Notes: generated by a model from the sequence alone, not told the origin. A DNA stretch of 64,000 nt from an uncultured bacterium (GCA_947493945.1 CANLSR010000003.1:124001-188000), one strand, 5' to 3'; positions 1 through 10,362 are shown, counted from the first letter of the stretch. A program made the numbers and translations.

Positions 1-617
1 TCCAGGATCTCGCGCTTGGTGTGGTCGCGCTCGATCGCGCGCGCCGCCAGCGCCTCCTTGGCCTTGCGCTCCAGCGTGCTGGCGCTGCCGATCTCGTCGG
101 GGAACAGGTTGCGGGCGAGCTGCTGGGTCACCGTCGAGCCCCCCTGGCGGTCGCCCCGGGCCGTCGCCCAGATGGCGCCGACGGTGCGCCGGGCGTCGAC
201 GCCGCCGTGGCGGTAGAACGCCCGGTCCTCGGTCGCGACCAGCGCGTCGACCAGGTGGATGGGGATGGAGTCGAGCGGGACCCACTCGCGGAAGTCGGGC
301 TCGAACTGCGTCAGCCGCTCGCCGCGCGCGTCGAGCACGACGGACGCCTGGGCCTGGGTGGCCCGCGAGAGCGCGTAGGCGTCGGGCAACTCGGGCACGA
401 GGGACCACGCGTACGCCGCGCCGGCCAGCACGACCAGCACCCCGGCGCAGGCGAGCGTCGCCAGCGGCACGCCCACGGCCACCGCCAGCCGGCGGCCCCA
501 CCCGGCCTCGGCGTCGGTCACGGCCCGCCAGTACCGGCGCACCGGGTTGCGCGACGGCGGAGGCGCCGGGGCGGGCCGAGGCGGGGCGGGGCGGGCGATG
601 GTGGGACGCAGGTCCAC
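1..617 (-). CDS. Class A penicillin-binding protein, N-terminal part (transglycosylase domain), cut by window edge
   Basis: The gene runs off the left edge, so only about 205 N-terminal codons are present. It is absent from the ORF track because no ATG lies in frame; I read it from the minus strand. A proline-rich cytoplasmic tail is followed by one membrane segment (LAVAVGVPLATLACAGVLVV) and then the GT51 glycosyltransferase region with the catalytic-glutamate motif ATEDRAFYRHGGVD and the GGSTVTQQLARNLF motif. Such proteins polymerise and cross-link peptidoglycan from the inner membrane. The start is uncertain: GTG at 617 is the best in-frame candidate, but the frame stays open further upstream. 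Family assignment is firm; the transpeptidase half lies outside the window. Confidence 0.85.
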   Translation of the reverse strand, partial: MDLRPTIARPAPPRPAPAPPPSRNPVRRYWRAVTDAEAGWGRRLAVAVGVPLATLACAGVLVVLAGAAYAWSLVPELPDAYALSRATQAQASVVLDARGERLTQFEPDFREWVPLDSIPIHLVDALVATEDRAFYRHGGVDARRTVGAIWATARGDRQGGSTVTQQLARNLFPDEIGSASTLERKAKEALAARAIERDHTKREIL

Positions 618-931
618 GGTCGGGGTGCGGGGGCGGACGGTAGGGTATCGGCGTCGGGCGCCAACTCCAAACTCGCTGTCTGGGGAGGGCGGTTCAACGC
701 CCTGCCCGCCGCGTCCGTGCACGGTCGTTGCCGTGGCCGCGCCGTTGTCTCCCCACGTGCGTCGGCTTGCCGGCCTCCGCTCCCCCGCTCCAACGTCCGC
801 CCGGCCCGGCCAGCTGCCGGTTGCACCACGGCCGGGGGCGCTACAGCGACGGCGCGACGCGCGCCACGCCGGGCGACTACGCCGGGACGGCCCGCGAGTG
901 CGCGACGGCGCCGGACCGCGACCCGTTGGCG
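618..931. other. Intergenic stretch, no gene recognised
   Basis: This gap lies between the 3' end of the CBS/DUF294 gene and the start of the penicillin-binding protein, both on the minus strand. ORFs listed here by the track are GC-rich shadows. I see a 10-bp perfect palindrome CCGTGCACGG at 715-724 but no convincing terminator or promoter. Confidence 0.5.
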
Positions 932-2815
932 CTACAGCCCGTAGTGCTTGCGGATGGCGGACTGCGAGGACTGGACGGACTTTAGCGTCTCCTTGAGCAG
1001 GTTCTGCTGGCTCTTGTGCATCACGTCCGGGTCCACCAGGTCGCTCGGCGTCTCGCCGCGCTCGGCCGCCTGCATCTGCTCGCGCAGGTGGACGTCGACC
1101 AGCGTCGTGAACGGCGGGACCAGCGCCTTGGCCTGGGCCGCCAGCGGGTGGCCGGTGCGGGCCACCTCGCGCAGCCGGTCGAACGTGTTGGCCGACTCCA
1201 GGTACGACGCGTCGATGGCCATCGCGCGCGCCAGCCGCACGATGGGCAGCACGGCCCGCTTGCGCAGGTCGAGGCCCGTCCGCCCGCCGACCTCCTCCAC
1301 CTCGATGCGGCCGAACGTCGAGAGCGGGATGTCGATCCGGGTGCCCTCGCGGGCCAGGATCTTGGCCAGCCGCTCGTTGGGCAGGTGGGCCGCGATGGCC
1401 TGGCGGAGCGCCTGGCCCAGCTCCTCGTCGCCGTACAACGTGCGCAGGTCGAAGCAGAGCGCGGCGCGCGACGTGGACTCGGCGTCGGTCCCCGAGGCCC
1501 ACGCCTCGTAGGCGGCCCGCCACGACGAGAGCGGCTGGCGGAACGCCTCGGCGCTGGCGTCGATGCCGTTTTTCGGGTCGCCGAAGCCACACTGTTGAAA
1601 CGCCTTGCCGGCGCGCGTCGCCAGCCGCTCGTAGTAGACCGCCGCGCGCTCGGCGTCGGCGGGGTCGGGGTCGGCGTAGACCAGGCCGTTGTCCTGCCAC
1701 GCCCGCAGCACGGACTCGCGCCGGCCCGAGGCGCCGAACGTGATCCAGGCCCACGGCCCGCGGAACACGTCGTCGCCCAGCTCGGCCGCCAGCTCGGCCT
1801 CGACGGTGCGCAGCACCTGGCGCTTGAGCTGGTCGTCGACCTCGGTCACGAGGTCGAGGAGGTCCTCGGAGTGGACGCCCTGGTGGTAGAGCCGGTAGAG
1901 GCGGCGGCTGGAGTCGGCGCGCAGGCCGGCCAGCTCCTCGACGGAGCGGGCGCGCTCGAGCCGCTCGGTCGTGGCCACCGGGTCCAGGCCGCGGTAGTGG
2001 CTCATGTCCTCGGCCGTGAGCAGGCCCCGGAGCCGCCCGTCCTCGCCGTCGACCACGACCACGCGGCGGACCCGCTCGCGCATCATCGTCCGCATGGCGT
2101 CGAACAGCCGCTCGTTGGTGCCGAGGGCGATCGGCGGGCGCTCCACGAGGTCCATCACCGAGCCCCCCGTGCCCATCTGCCCCGCCAGCACCCGCTTGAC
2201 CAGGTCCCCCTCGGTCACGACGCCCATCGGCACGCGGTCCTGGACGAGCACGACCGCGTCGCTGTCGAGCTGGGCCATCGCCTGGGCCGTCTCCAGGATC
2301 GTGGCGCCCACCTCGACCGTCGGCGGCTCGGCCCGGAGCACGTCGCCCAGGGTGGTGTCGAAGAGCAGGAACGCGCCGCTCGCGTCGATGTCCTCGTCCA
2401 GCATCCGGACGTAGCGCTGGATGTCGGACTCGAAGTAGCCGCGGAACGCCTCGTTCTCGTCCACCAGTCGGGTAAAGCTGTCGGCGGCGATCAACGCGCA
2501 CGACGTCTGCTGGACGGCGCGGGCCTCGTAGGGCAGCGCGCCGCCCTGGAGCAGCCCGTACGACCCGAACTGCGAGCCGGCGCCGGCCATGTCGACGGTC
2601 CGCCCGGTCTCGGCCTCCTGCAACCGCACCAGGCCCTCGGTGACGACGTAGAGCGCGCGGTGGATGTCGTCGCCCTGCTGCAGGATCAGCTCGCCCGGCG
2701 CGTAGAGCTCCAGGGTCATCTTCTGGAGCAGCGACTGGCGCTCGTCGTCGGAGAGAATGTCGAAGGGTTCCGTCTCAGCGAGAAGGTCGGCGATCTGGGC
2801 GGAGAGGGAAGCCAT
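932..2815 (-). CDS. cNMP-binding/CBS-pair/DUF294 nucleotidyltransferase-like signalling protein
   Basis: The 627-residue product has an N-terminal cyclic-nucleotide-binding-like domain (about residues 1-130, with GELILQQGDDI and a short GSQFGSYG stretch) and two CBS motifs (about 165-285). A DUF294 nucleotidyltransferase-like domain follows with FGASGRRESVLRAWQDNGLV, the family's GSxGRxExxLxxDQDN signature in slightly degenerate form. A helical C-terminal domain completes it. Proteins of this build are cytoplasmic sensors thought to link nucleotide ligands to nucleotidyl transfer, but substrates are generally unknown. The signature here reads AWQDN, so the first acidic residue of the usual TDQDN is absent and activity is uncertain. 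It stands alone and is divergent from the outer-membrane barrel gene. Confidence 0.85.
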   Translation of the reverse strand: MASLSAQIADLLAETEPFDILSDDERQSLLQKMTLELYAPGELILQQGDDIHRALYVVTEGLVRLQEAETGRTVDMAGAGSQFGSYGLLQGGALPYEARAVQQTSCALIAADSFTRLVDENEAFRGYFESDIQRYVRMLDEDIDASGAFLLFDTTLGDVLRAEPPTVEVGATILETAQAMAQLDSDAVVLVQDRVPMGVVTEGDLVKRVLAGQMGTGGSVMDLVERPPIALGTNERLFDAMRTMMRERVRRVVVVDGEDGRLRGLLTAEDMSHYRGLDPVATTERLERARSVEELAGLRADSSRRLYRLYHQGVHSEDLLDLVTEVDDQLKRQVLRTVEAELAAELGDDVFRGPWAWITFGASGRRESVLRAWQDNGLVYADPDPADAERAAVYYERLATRAGKAFQQCGFGDPKNGIDASAEAFRQPLSSWRAAYEAWASGTDAESTSRAALCFDLRTLYGDEELGQALRQAIAAHLPNERLAKILAREGTRIDIPLSTFGRIEVEEVGGRTGLDLRKRAVLPIVRLARAMAIDASYLESANTFDRLREVARTGHPLAAQAKALVPPFTTLVDVHLREQMQAAERGETPSDLVDPDVMHKSQQNLLKETLKSVQSSQSAIRKHYGL

Positions 2816-2974
2816 GCGGGGCGGTCAGGTGGAGGCGGCTAGGACGCAGACGGGCGGTCTCAGATCCCTGACCGGCCGCGACCCGACGTGCGGGCCCGGG
2901 AACGGCGCCCACAGCGGAGGCGCCACGCCCTCCCCGGGCTCCGCTCCGTTGTGCCCCACCGCGGGCGCCCTCCC

Positions 2975-2989
2975 GGCACGATCCGTGCC
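2975..2989. promoter_or_regulatory. Palindrome GGCACG-atc-CGTGCC beside a promoter element
   Basis: A perfect 6-bp inverted repeat with a 3-nt spacer abuts the TAGACTTT element in front of the barrel gene, the position expected of an operator. The 13-mer CACGATCCGTGCC recurs at 19477-19489 near a small membrane ORF. Function is inferred from position only. Confidence 0.35.
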
Positions 2990-2997
2990 TAGACTTT
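2990..2997 (+). promoter_or_regulatory. Putative -7 promoter element TAGACTTT
   Basis: The octamer lies 30 nt before the ATG of the barrel gene and resembles the Bacteroidota -7 consensus TAnnTTTG. Similar octamers sit about 17-40 nt before several other genes in this window. Confidence 0.35.
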
Positions 2998-3026
2998 CTC
3001 CCCGGCCTTCCCCCCGCGCCCGCCGC

Positions 3027-4289
3027 ATGCGCCTTCCGCTCCTCCTCGCCGCCTTGCTCACCGTCGCCGCCAGCGCGGCGGCCCAGGACGGCGCCCGCCT
3101 CACCACCTTCGTCGACTGCCAGGGCTACGTGCCCGGCTGCGACCAGGACTTTTTCCAGACCGAGATCGGCTTCGCGCGGTTCGTCCGCGACCCGGCCGAC
3201 GCGGCCGTCTACGTGCTCGTCGTGGACGAGGACACCGGAGGCGGGGGCGACCGCTACACCTTGCTCTTCGAGGGCCGGCGCGGCGCCGCCCAAGGCCGCC
3301 GAGACACGCTGGTGACGTCGACGCCGCCCGGAGCCTCCGACGACGACCAGCGCCGCGCGCTGCTCGGGCGGCTGGCGCTCGGGCTGGCCGGCTTCGCCAG
3401 CCGCACGGGCCTGGCCGACCGCCTGGCCGTGACCTACGACGCGCCGACCGACGAGGCGGCCGGTGGCGCCGAGGACGAGCGCGACCCGTGGAACAGCTGG
3501 GTCTTCCGCGTCGACGGCCGCGGGTTTTTCAGCGGGCAGGCCCAGTCCAGGTCTGGCAACATGTTCGGGTCGTTCTCGGCGTCGCGCGTGACGGAGGCGT
3601 TCAAGGTGTCCATCCGGCCACGAGCCAGCTTCAACTTCAACGCGTTCGAGCTGTCCGACAGCACCACCTTCGAGACGAGCAACGCGAGCTACGGCCTCAG
3701 CGCCCGGGCAGTCAAGAGCCTCGGGAGCCACTGGTCGGCGGGCGTCGGGGCGAACCTGTCGCGGAGCACGTTCGCCAACGTCGACGGGTCGGTCCAGATC
3801 GGGCCGGCCGTCGAGTACAACCTCTACCCCTACGCCGAGTCCACCCAGCGCCAGCTGTTGGTCAGCTACAACGCCAGCCTGCGGGCCGTCGCGTACCAGG
3901 ACACGACCATCTTTTTGAAGACCGGCGAGGTGCTGGGCCAGCACGGGGTCAACGTCGTGGCCGAGTTTGCACAGCCGTGGGGCTCGGTGGACGTCTTCTC
4001 CGGGGCCACGCAGTACCTCGGCGCCGACCGCTTCGACAAGTACAACCTGTCGATCGGCGGCGGCGTGGACCTGCGGCTGCTCCGCGGTCTGAGCCTTCGC
4101 CTCGACGGCCGCTACGAGTTCGTCCGCGACCAGATCGGGCTCCGCGCCGAGAACGCGACCGACGGCGAGATCCTGACCAACCAGTTCGAGTTGGCCACGG
4201 GCTACTCGTACTTCGGGTCGGTCGGCATCTCGTACTCGTTCGGCTCCATCTTCAACCAGGTCGTCAACCCGCGCCTGCCCACCCTGTGA
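3027..4289 (+). CDS. Predicted outer-membrane beta-barrel protein of unknown function
   Basis: The 420-residue product starts with a signal peptide (MRLPLLLAALLTVAASAAAQ); I use the ATG at 3027 rather than the upstream start of the track because of this. The first third is a compact domain with a CQGYVPGCDQDFF motif containing two cysteines. The remaining two thirds are alternating hydrophobic and polar strands rich in Tyr, Phe and Ser, ending in GSVGISYSFGSIFNQ, typical of a small outer-membrane barrel. I do not recognise the family beyond this fold. It may form a transcription unit with the UDG gene 10 nt downstream, and a promoter-like element and palindrome precede it. Confidence 0.7.
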   Translation: MRLPLLLAALLTVAASAAAQDGARLTTFVDCQGYVPGCDQDFFQTEIGFARFVRDPADAAVYVLVVDEDTGGGGDRYTLLFEGRRGAAQGRRDTLVTSTPPGASDDDQRRALLGRLALGLAGFASRTGLADRLAVTYDAPTDEAAGGAEDERDPWNSWVFRVDGRGFFSGQAQSRSGNMFGSFSASRVTEAFKVSIRPRASFNFNAFELSDSTTFETSNASYGLSARAVKSLGSHWSAGVGANLSRSTFANVDGSVQIGPAVEYNLYPYAESTQRQLLVSYNASLRAVAYQDTTIFLKTGEVLGQHGVNVVAEFAQPWGSVDVFSGATQYLGADRFDKYNLSIGGGVDLRLLRGLSLRLDGRYEFVRDQIGLRAENATDGEILTNQFELATGYSYFGSVGISYSFGSIFNQVVNPRLPTL

Positions 4290-4308
4290 CCGACACCCTG
4301 TGACCGAC
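4281..4308 (+). repeat. 14-bp tandem duplication across a stop/start junction
   Basis: ACCCTGTGACCGAC occurs twice in perfect tandem. The first copy carries the TGA stop of the barrel gene and the second carries the GTG start of the UDG gene. In a single copy the two signals would overlap as GTGA, so the duplication appears to have separated two originally overlapping genes. Confidence 0.85.
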
Positions 4309-4992
4309 TGGCGCCACCAGCTGGCCGCGCTCTACCGCGACGGCCTCTACGACCAACCGGCCGGCGACCGGATGTTCAACCCGTACCGCGACACGGACGC
4401 CCGCGACGCCTCGCCCGAGGCGCCCGCGACCCGGCGGGCCAACCTGGAGGCGGCGCTCGACGCCGTCGCGCGGGCGTCGTCCGGCCGCCGGCCCGAGGTG
4501 CTGGTCGTGGCCGAGGCGCCCGGCCCCTGGGGCTGCCGCTTTTCGGGCGTCCCGTTCACCAACGAGCGCCAGCTGCTCGACCCGGCGTTCCCGGTCCACG
4601 GCCGCCCCACGTCGGGCCGGTTCGCGGAGACGGGCGAGCCAATCAAGGAGTACAGCGGCTCGATCTACTGGGGCGCCATGCTGCCGCACTGGGGCCGGTT
4701 CTGGACCTGGAACGCCGTCCCGACGCACCCCCACAAAGCGGGCGAGCCGCTGACGATCCGCACGCCGGGCATGCGCGAGGTGCGCCGCTGGCACGACCTG
4801 CTGGCGGCGACGGTCGGCGTGCTGGAACCGGAGGCGGTGGTGGCCGTCGGGCGCAAGGCCGAGGGCGCGCTGGAGGCCGTCGGCGCCGATCCGGTCTACG
4901 TGCGCCACCCGAGCCAGGGCGGGGCGACGTTGTTCCGGGAGGGCGTGGCGGCGCTGTGGGAGCGGTTGGGGCCGCCGCCGCGCCGCGGCTAG
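4300..4992 (+). CDS. Uracil-DNA glycosylase superfamily protein
   Basis: The 230-residue protein carries VVAEAPGPWGCRFSGVPF near residue 70, matching the first motif of UDG-superfamily enzymes (E-A-P-G then G-x-P-F). It also has WNAVPTHPH near residue 145 and a C-terminal RHPSQGG, in the place of the DNA-binding HPS loop. It probably removes uracil or a related damaged base to start base excision repair in the cytoplasm; the exact subfamily and substrate are not clear, and no Fe-S cysteine set is evident. Translation starts at GTG. The stop overlaps the stop of convergent ftsX within the tetranucleotide CTAG. Confidence 0.75.
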   Translation: MTDWRHQLAALYRDGLYDQPAGDRMFNPYRDTDARDASPEAPATRRANLEAALDAVARASSGRRPEVLVVAEAPGPWGCRFSGVPFTNERQLLDPAFPVHGRPTSGRFAETGEPIKEYSGSIYWGAMLPHWGRFWTWNAVPTHPHKAGEPLTIRTPGMREVRRWHDLLAATVGVLEPEAVVAVGRKAEGALEAVGADPVYVRHPSQGGATLFREGVAALWERLGPPPRRG

Positions 4993-5888
4993 CTCAGGCG
5001 CACCTGGCGGATAAACCGGCGCACGGCCACGCTCGACGCCATCAGCCCCAGCACCACGCCCAGCGCAACGAGCGCCAGGATCGACGGCAGCGGCGAGCCG
5101 CCGGGCCAGCCCACCGCCGACCCGCCGCCGTCGGCGGAGGCGATAAAGCTCAAGAACAGGCCGTACAGGCCCCACAGCGCCAGCCCGGCCACGACGCCCG
5201 CCGCCAGCCCCTGGATCACGCCCTCGACCAAGAACGGCCGGCGGATAAAGCCGTTGGTCGCGCCCACCAGCTTCATCGTCCGGATCAGCATCCGGCGCGC
5301 GTAGATCGACAGCCGGACCGTGTTGCCGACCAGCAGCAGCGCCGCCACCACCACCAGGAGCGCGACGGCCAGCCCGACGCCCGAAATCACGCGCAGGTTG
5401 CGCTCGACGGCCTCCACCGAGGCCCGGTCGTAGGCGACCTCGTCCACCGACGACCACCCGCCGACCGCCTCGACGAAGGCGGCGAGCGAGTCGGGCGAGG
5501 CGTGGTCGCCGCCCAGGCGCACGCGGTAGCTGGCGGGCAGGAACTGGGCGTCGTCGTAGAGGTCGGCCTCGGCGCCGAAGTCCTGGGCGAAGATCTCCGA
5601 CGCCTCTTGGCGCGAGATGTAGCGGACCGAGTCGACGCCGGCGACGCCGCGCAACCGGTCGCCCACGCCGGTCGCCGTCTCGGGAGACGTGTCGTCCTCC
5701 AAGAACACCTCGACCTCGCTGGCCCGCTGGCGGAGCGTCTCGGCGACGTTCTGGCCCTGCCAGCCCAGCAGCGCGAAGATGCCGATCAGGACGAGCGCGA
5801 TGGCGAGCGCGGCGACGCTGGTGGCCGCGGCCAGCTTGGCCCGGCGGAAGCCGGCCAGCCCTTCGAGGATCGTGTAGGAGAGCGCCAA
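4989..5888 (-). CDS. ftsX: Cell-division ABC transporter permease-like protein FtsX
   Basis: With the TTG start at 5888 the protein is 299 residues, the usual FtsX length. It begins MALSYTILEGLAGFRRAKLA, followed by a first membrane segment, an extracytoplasmic domain (about residues 60-170, EVEVFLEDDTSPETA onwards), and three further membrane segments. The RTMKLVGATNGFIRRPFLVEG signature is present. FtsX acts with the ATPase FtsE at the inner membrane to control peptidoglycan hydrolases during division; ftsE is not in the window. The longer track ORF starting at 6011 is rejected because it would run through a promoter-like element and a strong terminator. Confidence 0.85.
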   Translation of the reverse strand: MALSYTILEGLAGFRRAKLAAATSVAALAIALVLIGIFALLGWQGQNVAETLRQRASEVEVFLEDDTSPETATGVGDRLRGVAGVDSVRYISRQEASEIFAQDFGAEADLYDDAQFLPASYRVRLGGDHASPDSLAAFVEAVGGWSSVDEVAYDRASVEAVERNLRVISGVGLAVALLVVVAALLLVGNTVRLSIYARRMLIRTMKLVGATNGFIRRPFLVEGVIQGLAAGVVAGLALWGLYGLFLSFIASADGGGSAVGWPGGSPLPSILALVALGVVLGLMASSVAVRRFIRQVRLS

Positions 5889-5911
5889 CGCGGGTCGGGG
5901 GGGATACGCCG

Positions 5912-5919
5912 CAAAGGTA
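5912..5919 (-). promoter_or_regulatory. Putative -7 promoter element TACCTTTG for ftsX
   Basis: On the minus strand the octamer TACCTTTG is an exact match to TAnnTTTG and lies 24 nt before the proposed ftsX TTG start. No clear -33 TTG was found. Confidence 0.45.
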
Positions 5920-5965
5920 GCGCCCGGCGGGCGGGCGCCGGCGGCCGGGTCGCGCTGCCAGTCGG

Positions 5966-6006
5966 CACAAAAAGAGAGCGCCCGACGGTCAAACCGCCGG
6001 ACGCTC
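5966..6006 (-). terminator. Intrinsic terminator after atpC
   Basis: Read on the minus strand, a 14-bp stem GAGCGTCCGGCGGT / ACCGTCGGGCGCTC with a 3-nt loop (two G-U pairs) is followed directly by TCTTTTTG. It lies about 280 nt downstream of atpC and before ftsX, so it probably ends the atpDC transcript. Confidence 0.75.
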
Positions 6007-6283
6007 AACACGGGGAGCTCGCCCTGGAGGGCGGGGCTGGGCGTGCTCGACCCGATGCCCCAAGGTAGCCAGCGCCTCAGTGGGCGTCAAGAACGTTGCG
6101 CGAAGGCTTCTGGAGTGGCGTGTCAAGGCGCGGCCGGTGACCACCGACGCACGGGACACGGGCGGCGCGCGCCGCCCGCCCACGCGGCGACGCTTCCTAG
6201 CACGGGCGCCGGTGCGGGCGCCGGCAACACGGGCCCCGGCCAGCGGTCTGGAGCTCTCGGTGACCGCGCGGGCCCCTCGGACC

Positions 6284-6694
6284 CTAGACCGTGCCCATCG
6301 CGGTGCGGAGGCGGTTGCGGGCCCGGTCGCGCTCGGCCTCGATGGCCGCGCGCTCCTCGGGGCTGGTGGCCGCCGCCAGCCGCTCGGCGGCGCCCTCCTC
6401 GGCCGCCCGGGCACGCTCGACGTCGATGTCGCCGGCCGGCTCGGCGGTCTCGGCCAGCATGATCACGTGGTCGTCCAGGACCTCGACGAAGCCGCCTGAG
6501 GTGGCGAACCGGACGCGGTCGCCGGTCGTCGTCGTGACCTCGACCGTCCCGACGCGCGTGGCCGCCAGCATGGGCGCGTGGCCGCGCAACACCTCGAAGG
6601 CCCCCTCGGCGCCGGGCGCGCGGAAGCTGCGGGCCTCGCCGCGGTAGGCGGTCCGGTCGGGGGAGACGATCTCGACGAGCAGGGAGTCAGCCAT
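6284..6694 (-). CDS. atpC: ATP synthase F1 epsilon subunit
   Basis: The 136-residue product shows the N-terminal beta-sandwich of epsilon subunits (VEIVSPDRTAYRGEARSFRAPGAEG, then GHAPMLAATRVGTVEV). A C-terminal helical hairpin follows (ERARAAEEGAAERLAAATS). It is part of the central stalk of F1Fo ATP synthase, coupling rotor rotation to catalysis and inhibiting ATP hydrolysis. It follows atpD by 67 nt on the same strand, the common beta-epsilon pairing; the other subunits must be elsewhere. Confidence 0.95.
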   Translation of the reverse strand: MADSLLVEIVSPDRTAYRGEARSFRAPGAEGAFEVLRGHAPMLAATRVGTVEVTTTTGDRVRFATSGGFVEVLDDHVIMLAETAEPAGDIDVERARAAEEGAAERLAAATSPEERAAIEAERDRARNRLRTAMGTV

Positions 6695-6761
6695 GTCTAC
6701 GGAGGGATGGGGGATGCGGGACGGAGGGACGCGGGGGCCTCATGGCGCACCCCGCGTCCCT

Positions 6762-8381
<1,620 letters not shown>

Positions 8382-9716
8382 TCAAGGCGAACCTGTCCCG
8401 GACCCTTTCTGGATGGCTATCTCAATCTGGTCGAGAGCTGCGCTCATCACGGTCTCAACTATTTCATCCGCGTCGCTGCCTGTGGGGAGTCGATGGGGAA
8501 GCGAATACTCTCGCTCCACTGACGCAGGGCGGGTCCAGAGCGAGACAGATGCCTCTCGACTGTCGAGAACGTACTCGATTTTCGTCGTGGCCGGCTGTGT
8601 TTTCAGAAGACTAATAGTCCACTGAGCTTGAGTGCGTGTCCAGAATCCTTTGCGGATCATGTCTTCAGCCTTCCGTCCGTAGGAAATCCCTCCCGCCGAA
8701 TCGAAGACCATGACAGCCTCCTCATGCGTGCCGACGACTTGGGAGAGTTCAGCGATCCTCCCTCTTGTCTTCAGGATGAGAGGTAGAACGAAGTCTCTCC
8801 CGGCCTGCTCACGAAGCTCTCGCTCTGTGAAGCTCTCCTGCGCCCGCCCATCGACTGATCTGCTCAAAAGGGCCACACGACGACTGAATGACTCAGGGTC
8901 AGGTTCACCTCGAAGAGCCCTGAGATACAGTTCCATGGTCTCAGCCAACTCCTCCGCCACGAACCCGACTATCGGCTCATCGTCGCCAGCCCCTGCCTCC
9001 GCGAGCGCACCGTAGTAGACCGACCTGCGTTCTTGACGGAGCACCGCTGGTACGTAGCCTTCGCGCATAGAAAGGATGTTCATCAGCACCCGCGACGTGC
9101 GTCCGTTGCCATCGGGGAACGGATGAATCTCGACAAACCGATGGTGGAACACGGCGAGCCGGACAACGGGATGTAGCGCTTCACCCTCTCCGCTCGACAG
9201 CCATTCCATCAGGTCCGCCATCCGGCCGGGGACTTCCAGCGGCGGCGCGTAGTAATGAATCTCGCCGGTCGGCGTGCGGACATTGTTGGGGTGCTCTTTG
9301 TAGTCACCTCCTCGCATCATCCGGCGAACAAGAGTGCCCCTCGGGGTTTCAGCCTTGATCTCGTACTCCTCCCCCATCAACCGGAGGTGAATCTCCTTGA
9401 CGAAGTCCACTCGCAGCGGCTCGTCGTTGTTGACGAAGTCCTCGATGTACAGGATCACGTCGCGGTGTCGCTCAATATCGAGGTGGTCCTTGAGCGGTTT
9501 GCCATGCGCCGTCACACCTTCCATCAGCAGGGCGCGCGTCTCGCCGTAGGTCAGCGAGTTGCCCTCGATGGCGTTCGAGTGGTAGGTCCACTCCATGCGG
9601 AGGCGCTGCATGGCGCGGCCCGCCTGCTCGTCCGTGAGCGGGCGCATGGCGTCGATCTCGTCGCGGAGAGCGTCGACGCGGGCAAGGAGCGACGCGAGGT
9701 TGGCTGAGGGATCCAT
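8382..9716 (-). CDS. Fic-domain protein AMP/nucleotidyl-transferase
   Basis: The 444-residue protein has an N-terminal Fic/DOC inhibitory helix motif HSNAIEGNSLT (about residues 46-56, the class II (S/T)xxxE(G/N) pattern). The catalytic loop HPFPDGNGRTSR (about 197-208) is intact, with His, Asp and the GNGR anion hole all present. The C-terminal part probably folds as a winged-helix domain. Fic enzymes attach AMP or a related nucleotide to a target hydroxyl, and the inhibitory helix suggests self-control. The gene has visibly lower GC and more A/T third positions than its neighbours, suggesting recent acquisition. No separate antitoxin gene is adjacent. Confidence 0.9.
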   Translation of the reverse strand: MDPSANLASLLARVDALRDEIDAMRPLTDEQAGRAMQRLRMEWTYHSNAIEGNSLTYGETRALLMEGVTAHGKPLKDHLDIERHRDVILYIEDFVNNDEPLRVDFVKEIHLRLMGEEYEIKAETPRGTLVRRMMRGGDYKEHPNNVRTPTGEIHYYAPPLEVPGRMADLMEWLSSGEGEALHPVVRLAVFHHRFVEIHPFPDGNGRTSRVLMNILSMREGYVPAVLRQERRSVYYGALAEAGAGDDEPIVGFVAEELAETMELYLRALRGEPDPESFSRRVALLSRSVDGRAQESFTERELREQAGRDFVLPLILKTRGRIAELSQVVGTHEEAVMVFDSAGGISYGRKAEDMIRKGFWTRTQAQWTISLLKTQPATTKIEYVLDSREASVSLWTRPASVEREYSLPHRLPTGSDADEIVETVMSAALDQIEIAIQKGSGTGSP

Positions 9717-9813
9717 CGGTCTTGGGAAAGGCGACTCACCTAAGATGGACTCGGAACGGGACTCGGTGCGAGGTGCGGGTCGTACGCCCCGCCCTGCTGG
9801 AGGCGCTCAGGCT

Positions 9814-10323
9814 CTACGCCGCCTGCTGGCGCTTGAGCTCGGCGTTGACGCGGACCAGCCCGACGACGAGCACCGCCAGCGAGCCGGCAAGCGCCACGAC
9901 AGAAATCGCCACCGTCGACGGAGCGTCGTCCGCGCCGTGCGCCACGGCCCAGACATCGAGCTGGACCAGCGTGAGCGCGACCAGCCCCACCGCAATGGCC
10001 CCGTAGACGATGTCCGCGACGCGGGCCAAGACCGGCGCTCGCTTCTCAGGCGGAAGCGCCAGGATGGCTTTCTTGTTGGGAATGTTGATGCCAGGCGCGT
10101 CGGGCCGCGCCAGTGACCATCGCATCTGGGCCTCGGCGAGCGCCGCCAACGCCAGACCGACGAGCGGAACGCCAAACCACGACCACACCGAACGGTCGGC
10201 CCAGGCGTCGGGTTGGCCGTTGGGGCCGAAGTGGACGGGAACGCGGGCCGGCACGTCGGGCCACAGCCACGCGGCCCAGGCCAGGAGCCCCAGCGCTAGA
10301 ACCCACATCAGTGCGCGTGCCAT
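9814..10323 (-). CDS. DUF1648-type multi-pass membrane protein
   Basis: The 169-residue protein has an N-terminal membrane segment followed by DVPARVPVHFGPNGQPDAW. This is the pattern of DUF1648 domains found in SdpI-like proteins (P-x-H-F-x-x-x-G-x-x-D). Three further hydrophobic helices follow. SdpI itself gives immunity to a toxic peptide, but most relatives are uncharacterised and this copy is short. It is the last gene of the long minus-strand run and lies 39 nt after thiL. Confidence 0.7.
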   Translation of the reverse strand: MARALMWVLALGLLAWAAWLWPDVPARVPVHFGPNGQPDAWADRSVWSWFGVPLVGLALAALAEAQMRWSLARPDAPGINIPNKKAILALPPEKRAPVLARVADIVYGAIAVGLVALTLVQLDVWAVAHGADDAPSTVAISVVALAGSLAVLVVGLVRVNAELKRQQAA

Positions 10324-10362
10324 CAGAGCGGTCGGAGTAGACGCTCCCTACGCGCAGAACGG

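Larger units (their letters stand above)
5889..6283. other. Intergenic region between ftsX and atpC: promoter and terminator
   Basis: Beyond the ftsX promoter element and the atpC terminator, listed separately, I see no gene. A GC-rich segment with imperfect GCGCCGG repeats lies at about 6200-6240. Confidence 0.5.

Noticed and set aside
21-944. Long plus-strand ORF of 307 residues at the left edge
   Set aside because: It is a GC-rich antisense shadow of the penicillin-binding protein, which has recognisable GT51 motifs on the minus strand.
4989-6011. Longer ftsX start at 6011
   Set aside because: It would cross a strong intrinsic terminator and an exact TAnnTTTG element, and family length fits the TTG start at 5888.
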